Shown in pieces: positions 15,740 to 23,557 of a stretch of 64,000 nucleotides of DNA. The stretch covers positions 93,789 to 157,788 of the forward strand of contig CAVZQZ010000001.1 of NCBI GenBank assembly GCA_963777565.1. Reading direction: 5' to 3'. Position 1 is the first letter of the stretch. Every line of letters begins with the position of its first letter. A model generated the notes under the pieces. The model did no database searches, was not told the DNA's origin, and saw only the letters and a program-made list of their open reading frames with translations. Origin of the DNA: CALMEC01 sp963777565 (GTDB lineage Bacteria > Actinomycetota > Thermoleophilia > Miltoncostaeales > Miltoncostaeaceae). The translations under genes were made by a program, and so were the position numbers.

Positions 15740-16399
15740 TTACTTCGGCTGCGGCACGATCCGGATGTAGGGCCGCGGGGACTCCCAGCCGTCCGGGTAC
15801 TTCTCCTTGGCCTCGTCGTCTGAGACTGCGCCGGCGATGATGACGTCGTCGCCGTCGACCCAGTTCACGGGCGTGGAGACCTTGTGCTCGGCGGTGAGCT
15901 GCAGAGAGTCGACGACTCGCAGCACCTCGTCGAAGTTCCGCCCCGTCGTCATCGGATAGACCAGAACGAGCTTGACTTTCTTGTCCGGGCCGATCACGAA
16001 GACGTTGCGCACCGTCTGGTTGTCCGCAGGCGTCCGCGAGTACACGTCTCCTTCGGTGTCCTCCGGCAGCATCCCGTAGAGCTTCGAGACATTGAAGTCG
16101 GCATCGCCGATCATCGGGTAGTTCGGTGCGTATCCCTGGGTCTCCTCGATGTCCTTCGCCCATTTCTCGTGGTTCTCGACCGGGTCGACCGAGAGGCCGA
16201 TGACCTTGACGTTCCGGCGATCGAACTCCGGCTTGATCTTGGCCATGTAGCCGAGCTCGGTCGTGCACACCGGGGTGAAGTCCTTGGGATGGGAGAACAG
16301 CACCGCCCACGAATCGCCGATCCAGTCGTGGAAGCGGATCGTCCCCTCAGTCGTCGTCGCCTCAAAATCAGGTGCCGTCTCGCCGAGCTGCAAAGCCAT
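15740..16399 (-). CDS. 1-Cys peroxiredoxin (Prx6 type)
   Basis: Thiol peroxidase of 219 residues that reduces H2O2 and alkyl hydroperoxides. Seen: thioredoxin-like fold with the peroxidatic Cys45 in HPKDFTPVCTTELGYMAK, the Prx6-type SVDPVENHEKWAKDI, and the extended C-terminal arm ending PDGWESPRPYIRIVPQPK. No second cysteine exists, so an external thiol must resolve the sulfenic acid. An AT-rich upstream region (16468-16498) with a repeated GATAAT stands out from the GC-rich background and probably holds a promoter. No reductase gene is adjacent. Confidence 0.94.
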   Translation of the reverse strand: MALQLGETAPDFEATTTEGTIRFHDWIGDSWAVLFSHPKDFTPVCTTELGYMAKIKPEFDRRNVKVIGLSVDPVENHEKWAKDIEETQGYAPNYPMIGDADFNVSKLYGMLPEDTEGDVYSRTPADNQTVRNVFVIGPDKKVKLVLVYPMTTGRNFDEVLRVVDSLQLTAEHKVSTPVNWVDGDDVIIAGAVSDDEAKEKYPDGWESPRPYIRIVPQPK

Positions 16400-16481
16400 C
16401 TTCCTGTCCCCTTTCGGATGTGGGGTCCGGTCGCGTCGGCGGCCGCCGGTGCGACGAGACCCCGAACTGCATAAAGTCGAA

Positions 16482-16496
16482 GATAATTCGGATAAT
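16482..16496 (-). promoter_or_regulatory. AT-rich promoter region with GATAAT direct repeat
   Basis: On the plus strand GATAAT occurs at 16482-16487 and again at 16491-16496, nine bases apart. Read on the minus strand this gives TATTATC and TTATC strings, good -10 candidates about 85-95 nt before the peroxiredoxin ATG. The tandem repeat could also be an oxidative-stress operator; no known PerR or OxyR consensus is matched. Confidence 0.35.
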
Positions 16497-16584
16497 AGAC
16501 GCAGCGATCCCGCCGTGCCCAGCCATCGAAGGTTCGTGACGCCTTTCGCCGCGCGCCGCAGGGTGAAGGGGAGGAACAGCCCCT

Positions 16585-16599
16585 ACACTTGGTTCGCCA
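16585..16599 (+). promoter_or_regulatory. -10 element of hisC
   Basis: TACACT at 16585-16590 lies nine bases before ATG 16600, again without a ribosome-binding site. Confidence 0.4.
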
Positions 16600-17719
16600 T
16601 GCCGCTCCGAGTCTCACCACGCCTCGACGGCGATCCCGACGTACGAGCCCGGCCTCACCACGGCCGAGGTGCTCGCGCGCTACGGGCTCGAGGCCGCGGT
16701 CAAGCTCGCGTCCAACGAGAGCCCGTTCCCGCCGCTTCCGCAGGTCGAAGCGGTCGTGCAGGCAGGGCTCGCCGGGCTCAACCGCTACCCGGACGCCTAC
16801 GCGCGATCGCTTCGGCGGGCGCTCGCCGAGCGTCACGGCGTCGACGTCGGATCAGGTCGTCGTGGGGAACGGCTCGTGCGAGCTGATCCTCCTCGCCGGT
16901 CAGGCGTTGCTCGACCCGGGCACCACCGTCGTCCACGCCGACCCCTCCTTCGCGCTCTACCCGCACCTCGCGGCGACCAGCGGCGCGAGGCCGTCGCCGT
17001 CCCGCTGGCCGCCCGACGCCGGACACGACCTCGACGCCATGGCCGCGGCGATCGACGAGCGCACCCGCCTCGTGATCGTGTGCAACCCCAACAACCCCAC
17101 CGGGGTGTACCGGCGCGCCGATGCGATCGAGCGGTTCCTCGACCTCGTGCCGGACGATCTCGCCGTGCTCGTCGACGAGGCGTACTACGACTTCGTCGAC
17201 CGGCCCGACGCCGGCCGGACATGTCGCTCGCCCGGCGAGCGTCCCAACCTGCTCGTGACGCGCACGTTCAGCAAGGCGCACGGCCTCTGCGGCCTGCGCG
17301 TGGGCTACGGGGTCGGCTGCACCGGCTGGATCGACGGCCCTCGACAAGGTGCGCCAGCCGTTCAACACCAACGCCCTCGCCCAGGCGGCGGCGCTCGAGA
17401 GCCTGCGCCATCCCGCGGCGATCGCGCGGCGCGTCACCGAGACCCTCGGCGAGCGCGCGCCGGGTGGAGGCGGCGCTCACGGATCTGGGCGTGCCCTTTA
17501 CCCCGAGCCAGGCCAACTTTATCCTGCTGCATGCGGACTCCGACATGCCGGATGAGCGGATCGCTCCACGAGGATCTCCTCCGGCGCGGGGTCATCGTCG
17601 CGACGGAGCGGCCTTGGGTGTGCCGGGCACCATCCGGCGTCACGATCGGGACCGCGCAGGAGAACGACGCGTTCCTGGCCGCGCTCAGCCAGGTCTCACC
17701 CGATCGATGTCGAAGCTGA
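16600..17719 (+). CDS. hisC: histidinol-phosphate / aromatic aminotransferase (frameshifted)
   Basis: PLP-dependent class I/II aminotransferase. Fragments in different frames align in order: YEPGLTTAEVLARYGLEAAV, KLASNESPFPPLPQVEA, DQVVVGNGSCELILLAGQAL, HADPSFALYPHLAATSGA, LVIVCNPNNPTGVYRRAD, LAVLVDEAYYDFVDRPDA, and the Schiff-base Lys in NLLVTRTFSKAHGLCGLRVGY. About seven indels interrupt it (near 16630, 16850, 16990, 17030, 17335, 17460 and 17560), giving a net +1. Placed directly before aroF and tyrA, so it may act on prephenate or phenylpyruvate as well as imidazole-acetol phosphate; sequence alone does not decide. The exact stop is uncertain because of the indels. Confidence 0.87.
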
Positions 17720-17725
17720 CCAAGG

Positions 17726-18797
17726 ATGGACGTCGGCATGATGATCGTGATGCAGGAGGGCGCGACCGACGAGCAGATCCGCCACGTCGTCGAACGGATC
17801 GAGGCCAGCCGGGGCGCGGGCGCACGTCTCCCGCGGCGAGTTCGTCACGGTCATCGGCGCGATCGGCGACGACCGCGAGCTCGTCGCGTCGATGTCAGCT
17901 CGAGGGCGAGCCCGGGCGTCGAGAAGGTCGTCCCGATCCTCAAGCCGTACAAGCTCGTCTCGCGCGACTTCCGCGGCGAGGACCGGGTGGTCGAGGTCGG
18001 CGGCCGGCAGATCGGCGGCGGACAACTTCGGCCTGATCGCCGGTCCCTGCGCGGTGGAGATCGCGCGAGCAGACGCTGGCGTCCGCACGCGTCTGCAAGG
18101 CCGCGGGCGCGACCTTCCTCCGCGGCGGCGCGTACAAGCCGCGCACGTCGCCCTACACCTTCCAGGGGCTCGGCAAGCCCGCCCTGGAGATCCTCGCCGA
18201 GGCGCGCGAGGAGACCGGCCTTCCGATCGTGACCGAGTGCATGGACATCCGGCAGCTCGAGGACGTCCTCGAGGTGGCCGACGTGATCCAGCTCGGCGCC
18301 CGCAACATGCAGAACTTCGACCTCCTCCGGAGGTCGGGACGTACCGGCCGGCCGGTGCTGCTCAAGCGCGGCCTGTCGAACACGATCGAGGAGTGGCTGC
18401 TCTCGGCCGAGTACATCGCGCGAGAGGGCAATGACCAGATCATCCTCTGCGAGCGCGGCATCCGCACGTTCGAGACGGCGACCCGCTCCACGCTCGACAT
18501 CTCCGCGGTGCCGGTGGCCAAGAGCCTGACCAGCCTGCCGGTGATCGTCGACCCGTCCCACGCGGCCGGGAAGCGCGACCTCATCCTCCCGATGGCGCGC
18601 GCCGCGGTCGTCGCGGGTGCGGACGGGCTCATCGTCGAGGTGCACCCGTCGCCCGGAGCACGCCCTCTGCGACGGCCCCCAGGCCCTCCACGCGGATACG
18701 GTTCGGCGCATGGGTGGCGGACGTGCGCCGCTGCGTCGACCTGATGGGCAAGGTCATCGCCGGCGGCGAGTCGGTGCCGGTCGGCGTCGCTGGGTAG
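17726..18797 (+). CDS. aroF: 3-deoxy-7-phosphoheptulonate synthase, type I-beta (frameshifted N-terminal part)
   Basis: Condenses PEP and erythrose-4-phosphate, the first shikimate step. N-terminal ferredoxin-like regulatory domain (MMIVMQEGATDEQIRHVVERI, cut here) is followed by the barrel: FGLIAGPCAVEI, GATFLRGGAYKPRTSPY, LPIVTECMDIRQLEDV, IQLGARNMQNFDLL, VLLKRGLSNTIEEW and VIVDPSHAAGKRDLI. Three or more indels before 18100 and one near 18655 give a net +1. ATG 17726 is used; ATG 17738 also fits. The C-terminus is GGESVPVGVAG with TAG at 18795. Feeds chorismate to aroH and tyrA in the same cluster. The N-terminal domain suggests feedback control by an aromatic amino acid, as in Thermotoga-like enzymes. 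Confidence 0.92.
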
Positions 18798-18810
18798 CGC
18801 ACCGCACCCG

Positions 18811-19935
18811 GTGGGCCCGGTCGCCATCGTCGGCGTCGGGCTCATCGGCGGCTCACTCGGGCTCGCGCTGCGCGCGCGCGCCGGGGTGGGGGAGGTGCGA
18901 GGGTTCGATCCCGACCCGCAGGCGGTCGCCGCAGGGCTGGAGCGCGGCGCGATCACCCGGCGCGCTGCGACGATCGCGGATGCCGTCGCCGACGCCGACG
19001 CGGTGTTCGTGGCGGCTCCGGTCGGCCAGATCGGCGACCTCGCGCGTCAGGTGCTCGCCAGCGCCGGCGACGATTGCGTCGTCACCGACGTCGGATCGTC
19101 CAAGGTATCGGTGCTGGGCGCGCTCGACCCCGGCGAGCGGGAGCGCTTCATCGGCGGGCACCCAGTCTGCGGCGCCGAACGCGGCGGGGTGGGCCACGCA
19201 CGCGGCGACCTCTTCTGCGGGGCCACCTGCTTCCTCACCCCCGTCTCCGGAAGCCCGCCCCGACCTCTTCGAGCGTCTCCACGCGACTGGTCGCGGCCAT
19301 CGGCGCGCGGCCGTCTGCGATCGAGGCCGACGTGCACGACCGCCTCATGGCGCTCGTCTCGCACCTGCCGCACGTCATCGCCTCGGCGCTCGTCCACCAG
19401 GCGGCGGCGACCGCGCCGCAGGGCCGGGAGGCCCTCCGCTCGAGCCGGGGCCGTCGTTCGTGGATCTGACCCGGGTGGCGGGGGCCAATCCTCCGCTGTG
19501 GGCCGACATCCTCCTGGCGAACCGGGCGGCGGTGATCGGCGCGATCGAGGACCAGGCGGAGCGGCTGGGGGAGGTCGCGCAGGCCCTCGAGTCGGGCGAT
19601 CATGCGTGGCTGCAGGCGTTCATGGAGGGAGCTGCCGCCGGACGCGCGCGGCTACGCGAGGCCGAGCCGGAGGTGATGCACGAGCCGTGGCGGATCGTCG
19701 TGGCGATGCCGAACCGGCCGGGGGTCATCTCCGAGTCGCCACGGTCCTCGGGCACGCACACATCAACATCGAGGACCTGTCGCTTCGAAGCGGAGCCGGG
19801 GAAGAGGCCGGCGAGCTCAGCCTCGTGGTGACGGGGCGCGAGATCGCGGACCGCGCAGCCGACCTGCTCACCGAACGCCGATACGCCGTGCGCCTCGAGT
19901 CGGTGGCGTCCGGGGATGCCGCCGGCGACAGCTAG
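18811..19935 (+). CDS. tyrA: prephenate dehydrogenase with C-terminal ACT domain (frameshifted)
   Basis: NAD(P)-dependent oxidative decarboxylation of prephenate toward tyrosine. GTG 18811, 13 bp after aroF. Seen: Rossmann start VAIVGVGLIGGSLGLALRAR, VVTDVGSSKVSVL, FIGGHPVCGAERGGVGHA, the helical domain HDRLMALVSHLPHVIASALVH and DLTRVAGANPPLWADILLAN, then an ACT domain (WRIVVAMPNRPGVI, TVLGHAHINIEDLSLRSG) that would bind tyrosine. Three indels (near 19250, 19435 and 19735) compensate overall. Its TAG and the TAG of the convergent FG-GAP gene share the palindrome CTAG. Confidence 0.92.
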   Translation: MGPVAIVGVGLIGGSLGLALRARAGVGEVRGFDPDPQAVAAGLERGAITRRAATIADAVADADAVFVAAPVGQIGDLARQVLASAGDDCVVTDVGSSKVSVLGALDPGERERFIGGHPVCGAERGGVGHARGDLFCGATCFLTPVSGSPPRPLRASPRDWSRPSARGRLRSRPTCTTASWRSSRTCRTSSPRRSSTRRRRPRRRAGRPSARAGAVVRGSDPGGGGQSSAVGRHPPGEPGGGDRRDRGPGGAAGGGRAGPRVGRSCVAAGVHGGSCRRTRAATRGRAGGDARAVADRRGDAEPAGGHLRVATVLGHAHINIEDLSLRSGAGEEAGELSLVVTGREIADRAADLLTERRYAVRLESVASGDAAGDS

Positions 19936-21542
19936 AACAGTCCGGGGACCAGTCTCAGCTCGATCCACGTGACGCGGCCGTTCACGACGTGGTACTCGAT
20001 CGCGGTGAAGAAGGCGGCGACCACGCAGGTCTGGATCGCGGCGGTGGTGCTGCAGATCGCAACGTCCTGGTCGAGTCGCCCCGAGAGGTCGCCCACGAAC
20101 TCACCCACGGCGACGCCCTCGGCGGTCCGGGCGCCGCGCTGCAGGGTTCGCAGCGACGTCACGAAGTTGTTCGTCCGGTTGAACTGTACGAGCAGGTCGC
20201 GGTAGTGCCAGCGCAGCGCGGCGCCCCCGGCCAGGCGCCGCGCGCGCTTCGGTCGGCCGAGGATCTCAGTGACCTGCGCCTGACTCATCGTGAGCGTGAC
20301 GCACCGCGTCTCGATCTCCGACACGGCGAAGCGCCGCTGCGGTGGGCAGGGCACCCGCAGCTTCGCGGTGCCACGTCCGACCAGCGGCCTGGGGGAGAGG
20401 ATCGTCAGCGTCTCGCCGCCCCCGTTGGCCGTCACGACGTCGGGCCGCCCGTCACCGGTGGCGTCCGCCGACACGATCGCCCCGGGGGTCTTGCCGACCT
20501 GAAACTGACGAGCCGGGCCAAGGTTGCCGCGGCCGTCGCCGGCCAGCACCGACACGTCGTCCGATCCGCCGTTCGATGTCGCGACGTCGATCAGGCCGTC
20601 CCCGGTCCAATCGCCGACCGCCAGGTCCGACGGCAGGCTGCTCGTCACGGATGGGCGCCCCGCGACGAAGCGGCCTTCGCCGACGCCCAGCTGCACGGTC
20701 ACCTCGTACGAGAGCCGGTTCGCCGCGAGGATGTCCAGGTGGCCGTCACGGTTGAGGTCCGCGACGGCGACCGCCGTCGGCGACTGCCCGGCGGGCAGCC
20801 GGACAGGCCGGGCGAACGTGCCATCGCCGGCGCCCGCGACGATCGACACCCCGGGAGGCGTCTGGACGGCCGCGACGATGTCCGGCCGACCGTCCTCGGT
20901 GACGTCGGCCAGGAGCGCGTCGACGGGGAAGTCGCCGATGTTGGTGAAGCGGCCGCGGTCGAAGCCTGCAGGGCCGTGACCGAGCAGCACCGACGCGTTG
21001 CGCGACTCGCTGTTGACCACGACGAGGTCGAGGTGCCCGTCGCCATTGACGTCGCCGGCCGTGATGTCGGTCGGCCCGCCTCCGACGAGGAGCGTGGTCG
21101 ACGCGGCCACCCGTCCGACGCCGTCGAGCGTCAGCACGCTCACCGTGCGATCCCGGTTCGCGGTCGCGAGGTCGACCTTTCCGTCCTCGTTGAAATCGCC
21201 GGCCGCCAACGCGAGAGCCGTATCGCTGATGACGATGCCGGTTCCGGTGGCGAACCGACCGCCGCCGATCCCGGCGTGTACGAGAACCTGCGACGACGAG
21301 CTCGAGGCCGTCACGATGTCCGGTACGTGATCGCCGGTCACGTCGAGTACGAGCACCCCCGTCGGCTGGGGCTCGGTTCGGACGGTCAGCCGCGGCGCGA
21401 AGTCGATCGCCCCTGCGGCAGTCGACGTCGCGATCCCCGCCACCACGAGCCCGAGGGCGCAAAGCGCGCGTCCACGTAAACGTCGGGTTCTTGTCAGCAG
21501 CGCGCTCGTCGGGCTGAGGCTACCGGGGCGCCGACCGACCAT
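19932..21542 (-). CDS. secreted FG-GAP/VCBS-repeat protein with BamE-like C-terminal domain
   Basis: 536 residues. ATG at 21542 gives a signal peptide (basic RTRRLRGRALCALGLVVAGI, likely cleavage after AAGA). Residues about 45-370 contain seven FG-GAP/VCBS repeats with the Asp-rich calcium loops DVTGDHVPDIVTA, DFNEDGKVDLATA, DVNGDGHLDLVVV, DVTEDGRPDIVAA, DLNRDGHLDILAA, DWTGDGLIDVATS and DATGDGRPDVVTA, so a beta-propeller. The last 150 residues include MSQAQVTEILGRPKRARRL and ALRWHYRDLLVQF, which look like a BamE/SmpA-type fold. Two Cys pairs may form disulfides. Function unknown, possibly adhesion or ligand binding outside the cell. Intact frame, unlike its neighbours. Starts above 21542 would cross a large hairpin and are rejected. 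Confidence 0.88.
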   Translation of the reverse strand: MVGRRPGSLSPTSALLTRTRRLRGRALCALGLVVAGIATSTAAGAIDFAPRLTVRTEPQPTGVLVLDVTGDHVPDIVTASSSSSQVLVHAGIGGGRFATGTGIVISDTALALAAGDFNEDGKVDLATANRDRTVSVLTLDGVGRVAASTTLLVGGGPTDITAGDVNGDGHLDLVVVNSESRNASVLLGHGPAGFDRGRFTNIGDFPVDALLADVTEDGRPDIVAAVQTPPGVSIVAGAGDGTFARPVRLPAGQSPTAVAVADLNRDGHLDILAANRLSYEVTVQLGVGEGRFVAGRPSVTSSLPSDLAVGDWTGDGLIDVATSNGGSDDVSVLAGDGRGNLGPARQFQVGKTPGAIVSADATGDGRPDVVTANGGGETLTILSPRPLVGRGTAKLRVPCPPQRRFAVSEIETRCVTLTMSQAQVTEILGRPKRARRLAGGAALRWHYRDLLVQFNRTNNFVTSLRTLQRGARTAEGVAVGEFVGDLSGRLDQDVAICSTTAAIQTCVVAAFFTAIEYHVVNGRVTWIELRLVPGLF

Positions 21543-21593
21543 GGGGTGAAAACGGCCTCCGTCCGAGGGCCTCGGCGTCACGGCCTTAACGAG

Positions 21594-21621
21594 CCAGGGG
21601 CTCCCTTGCAGGAGCCCCTGG
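21594..21621. repeat. 11-bp perfect hairpin
   Basis: CCAGGGGCTCC (21594-21604) and GGAGCCCCTGG (21611-21621) are perfect inverted repeats around a six-base loop. It lies 52 bp upstream of the FG-GAP start codon, so it could be a 5'-leader structure for that gene or a terminator for transcripts entering from either side. No U-tract follows on either strand. Confidence 0.6.
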
Positions 21622-21783
21622 TCCTTGTCGAACGGGCCGTTCCCATTCTTCGTGACCCGAAAGCCACTCCGTCTGGGGCGGTTGTCAAAACCGTCGTCTC
21701 CCGAAGGAGAATTCGACTCCAACCCCGTCCGACGCGTGGAACACTCGCACCCGACGATGCGCTTCGCAAGGAATGCCACAAAC

Positions 21784-21810
21784 CGGATTCTCGCATCGAG
21801 CGAGAATCCG
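21784..21810. repeat. 10-bp perfect inverted repeat
   Basis: CGGATTCTCG (21784-21793) pairs with CGAGAATCCG (21801-21810) around a seven-base loop. A second small hairpin (TTCGCT / AGCGAA, 21824-21838) follows 13 bases later. Possible operator, terminator or part of a second structured RNA. Confidence 0.5.
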
Positions 21811-21935
21811 AAAATCATGTGGATTCGCTCGGAGCGAAGATCGAGCTGAGAGGCTCCTGCGCGTCCCCGAACTCGGCCCGGCGGCTGCGCCGAACAGCCT
21901 GGTTGACCACGCTCGCACCGCCTCCGGAACGACGA

Positions 21936-21968
21936 AGGCCCGGACCGCCTGTCGGCGTGTCCGGGCCT
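21936..21968 (-). terminator. strong terminator hairpin of the candidate RNA
   Basis: AGGCCCGGAC (21936-21945) and GTCCGGGCCT (21959-21968) form a perfect 10-bp stem. The interior extends with CGCC/GGCG around a tetraloop and one bulged base. On the minus strand it is followed by TCGTCGTTCC, a weak U-rich tail. Confidence 0.7.
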
Positions 21969-22047
21969 CCGGTGGCAGCAGAGGTTTGGCTAAGGGCGCG
22001 TGCCCTGCCTCCATCGCTGCGGCTGCGCGTGGAAGGCGCGCCCCTAG

Positions 22048-22065
22048 CTACTGCCACCTCCACAT
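22048..22065 (-). CDS. five-codon ORF M-W-R-W-Q (possible leader peptide)
   Basis: ATG TGG AGG TGG CAG TAG lies inside the candidate RNA. Two of five codons are Trp, as in ribosome-sensing leader peptides. The extended Shine-Dalgarno GGAGG ends 19 nt upstream of this ATG, which is too far for good initiation. A TTG at 22076 is spaced at 8 nt and reads a ten-codon frame ending PCGGGSS with TAG at 22046-22044, so that frame is an alternative. Its 3' half forms helix P0, so translation would open the RNA. Whether either frame is translated is unknown. Confidence 0.35.
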   Translation of the reverse strand: MWRWQ

Positions 22066-22136
22066 GGTTCTAGCAATCGGACCACCTCCTTTCCGTGGTA
22101 CCGAAACGGTAGCCGCAATCGCGGCGTCGCGCCAGG

Positions 22137-22976
22137 TCAGCCGATGGTGTGCGCGTCGAGGAAATCCAGGACGCACCGCGAGAGGGCACCGCCGCGCCAG
22201 GTGAGGGGGGCGACGCCCGGTTCCTCCACCACGAGCTCGGCACCCGGGATCCGCCGGGCGTACTCCTGCGCGATGGCGAGGGGGTGATCCGGGTCGATCG
22301 CGTCGTGGCTTCCGACGACCAGCGTCGGGGTGGCGACCCCGCCGAGCGCATCGAGCCCGTCGAACGCGGCGGAGCGGGGCGTCGCGCGCAACGCATCCGC
22401 CACCGCCTGCGGGTGACGGTGGCGCGACAGGCGCTGGAGGATCACGGTGCGGAGCGAGTCGGCCCACTCGTCGGGAACCGTGAGGGGCTCCAGCGCGGCG
22501 AGCATCCCCGCCGGGCCGCCCGTTTCGAGGCCGCGGGCGAGCGCGTCCCACCGCGCGAGATCGTTGGGAGGCCGCCCGAGGTGCGCCGGGGCGCCGAGCA
22601 CCAGCGCCGCGACCCGTTCAGGGTGGAGCAGGGCAACGCGCACGGCGGTCGCGGCTCCCATCGAGTGGCCCACGAGCACGGCCCGATCGGCACCCGCCAT
22701 GTCGAGCACGGCGACGGCGTCGTCGGCGTACTCGGCATACCGGTATTCGCCGGGGGTGGGCGCCGGGTCGGATTCGCCGTGACCGCGGGCGTCGTATGCG
22801 ATGACGCGGTACCCGGAGCGCTCCAGCGTCCGCGAGCCGTGGAACACGTACCGCCGCGTCGCGGTGAGTCCGTGAAGTGCCAGGAGGAGGGGCCCGTCTC
22901 CGGAGTCCGAGCCCTCGAGGGTGAATCCGCCCCGGTTGACCCGTATCGGCTCCGGCGCAGACGCGGGGGCCGTCAC
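22137..22976 (-). CDS. alpha/beta-hydrolase, catalytic His apparently missing
   Basis: 279 residues with the alpha/beta-hydrolase fold: oxyanion-hole string LLLALHGLTATRRYVFHGS, YDARGHGESDPAP, the nucleophile elbow LVGHSMGAATAVRVALLHPERV (shown in part), and the acid in TLVVGSHDAIDPDHPLA. The segment where the catalytic His normally stands reads ELVVEEPGVAPLTWRGGAL and contains none. The only later His is four residues from the end (DAHTIG). It may therefore be inactive or act non-hydrolytically, unless a local sequencing error removed the residue. Its ATG overlaps the stop of the upstream membrane-protein gene by four bases, so the two are co-translated. Confidence 0.87.
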   Translation of the reverse strand: MTAPASAPEPIRVNRGGFTLEGSDSGDGPLLLALHGLTATRRYVFHGSRTLERSGYRVIAYDARGHGESDPAPTPGEYRYAEYADDAVAVLDMAGADRAVLVGHSMGAATAVRVALLHPERVAALVLGAPAHLGRPPNDLARWDALARGLETGGPAGMLAALEPLTVPDEWADSLRTVILQRLSRHRHPQAVADALRATPRSAAFDGLDALGGVATPTLVVGSHDAIDPDHPLAIAQEYARRIPGAELVVEEPGVAPLTWRGGALSRCVLDFLDAHTIG

Positions 22977-23557
22977 TCCTCGTTCCGCGGCGGGGCCGCG
23001 GCGTCCCGGGTCTTGAGCTCCTCGCGAAGGCGCGCCTCGGTGCGCTTTCCCCGTCGCCGCGTGTAGAGGATGTACAGCAGCACCACGAACACGACCGCCG
23101 CGCCGATCGCGCCGATCAGGCTGCTCGAGCGGAAGTAGGGGCCCTCGACGTCAAGCGTTCGCTCCCCGGCGTGCGCGGCGTTGCCGGTGCCGAGGACGAT
23201 GCCCAGCGTCAGGAGGTTCGGGGCTGCGAGCACGATCACGCCCGCGAGCATCAGGAGCCAGACCTTCCACGGGCGGCGCTTGCGGAACGCGAACCAGAGG
23301 GCAAGGAGCGGGATGAACGTGAACACCGACCCGTAGAAGAGCCCGAGTCCGATGCCCGAGGCGGTGCTGCCGCCAACCTGGTCGCCGATCCGGTGGGACC
23401 ACCACCTGGGCAGAAACGCAGCGCCGACGAAGAACAGCACCAACCCCACCAGGAGCACGATCCCCCCGATCACGAACCGGCGCCCCCAGTTGACCTCACG
23501 GCCGCGCTCGCTCGAGGGCTCGGGCGTGCGGCCGGCGGCCTGTGGGGTGTCGCTCAT
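22973..23557 (-). CDS. four-helix membrane protein, unknown
   Basis: 194 residues. Seen: a polar N-tail (1-25), then hydrophobic segments at about 28-50 (FVIGGIVLLVGLVLFFVGAA), 68-90, 98-122 and 141-163, and a basic/acidic tail TRRRGKRTEARLREELKTRD. A short extracytoplasmic loop lies between helices three and four. No family recognised. Overlaps the hydrolase by four bases, so a functional pairing with it is likely. It diverges from the gene at 23593 with only 35 bp between the starts. Confidence 0.75.
   Translation of the reverse strand: MSDTPQAAGRTPEPSSERGREVNWGRRFVIGGIVLLVGLVLFFVGAAFLPRWWSHRIGDQVGGSTASGIGLGLFYGSVFTFIPLLALWFAFRKRRPWKVWLLMLAGVIVLAAPNLLTLGIVLGTGNAAHAGERTLDVEGPYFRSSSLIGAIGAAVVFVVLLYILYTRRRGKRTEARLREELKTRDAAAPPRNEE

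Larger units (their letters stand above)
21926..22098 (-). ncRNA. candidate structured RNA with extended Shine-Dalgarno, tiny ORF and terminator
   Basis: Read on the minus strand, 5' to 3': AAAGGAGGTGGTCC (22092-22079), a near-perfect complement of the 16S 3' end; a tiny ORF (22065-22048); helix P0, 22058-22048 with 21981-21971 (11 bp, one G-U); nested P1, 22046-22037 with 22000-21991 (10 bp, one G-U); nested P2, 22036-22030 with 22013-22007; then a terminator stem 21968-21959 with 21945-21936 and a weak T tail. All pairings were read from the sequence. P0 and the terminator can form together, so this is not a textbook attenuator. It starts 39 nt after the hydrolase stop and ends about 380 nt before the FG-GAP start. 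No known RNA family is recognised. Confidence 0.6.
21543..22136. other. 594-bp non-coding region rich in inverted repeats
   Basis: The longest stretch of the window without a recognisable protein gene, between the FG-GAP gene and the hydrolase. 22098-21926 (minus) holds a well-folded RNA described separately. The part 21594-21850 contains five short perfect stems: 21594-21621, 21679-21693, 21697-21710, 21784-21810 and 21824-21838. It is visibly less GC-rich than its surroundings. Short open frames across it show no protein-like sequence. I find no tRNA, tmRNA, SRP RNA or RNase P RNA in it. Confidence 0.6.

Noticed and set aside
21590..21740. A tRNA (TTCGACT and GGAG/CTCC look like a T-arm)
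   Set aside because: Stem lengths do not fit a 5-bp T-arm with seven-base loop on either strand, and no acceptor or anticodon stem can be paired.
22081..22110. T-box riboswitch (GTGGTACCG on the plus strand resembles the T-box core)
   Set aside because: No plus-strand gene follows, no specifier loop or Stem I could be built, and the match covers only the palindromic centre around GGTACC.
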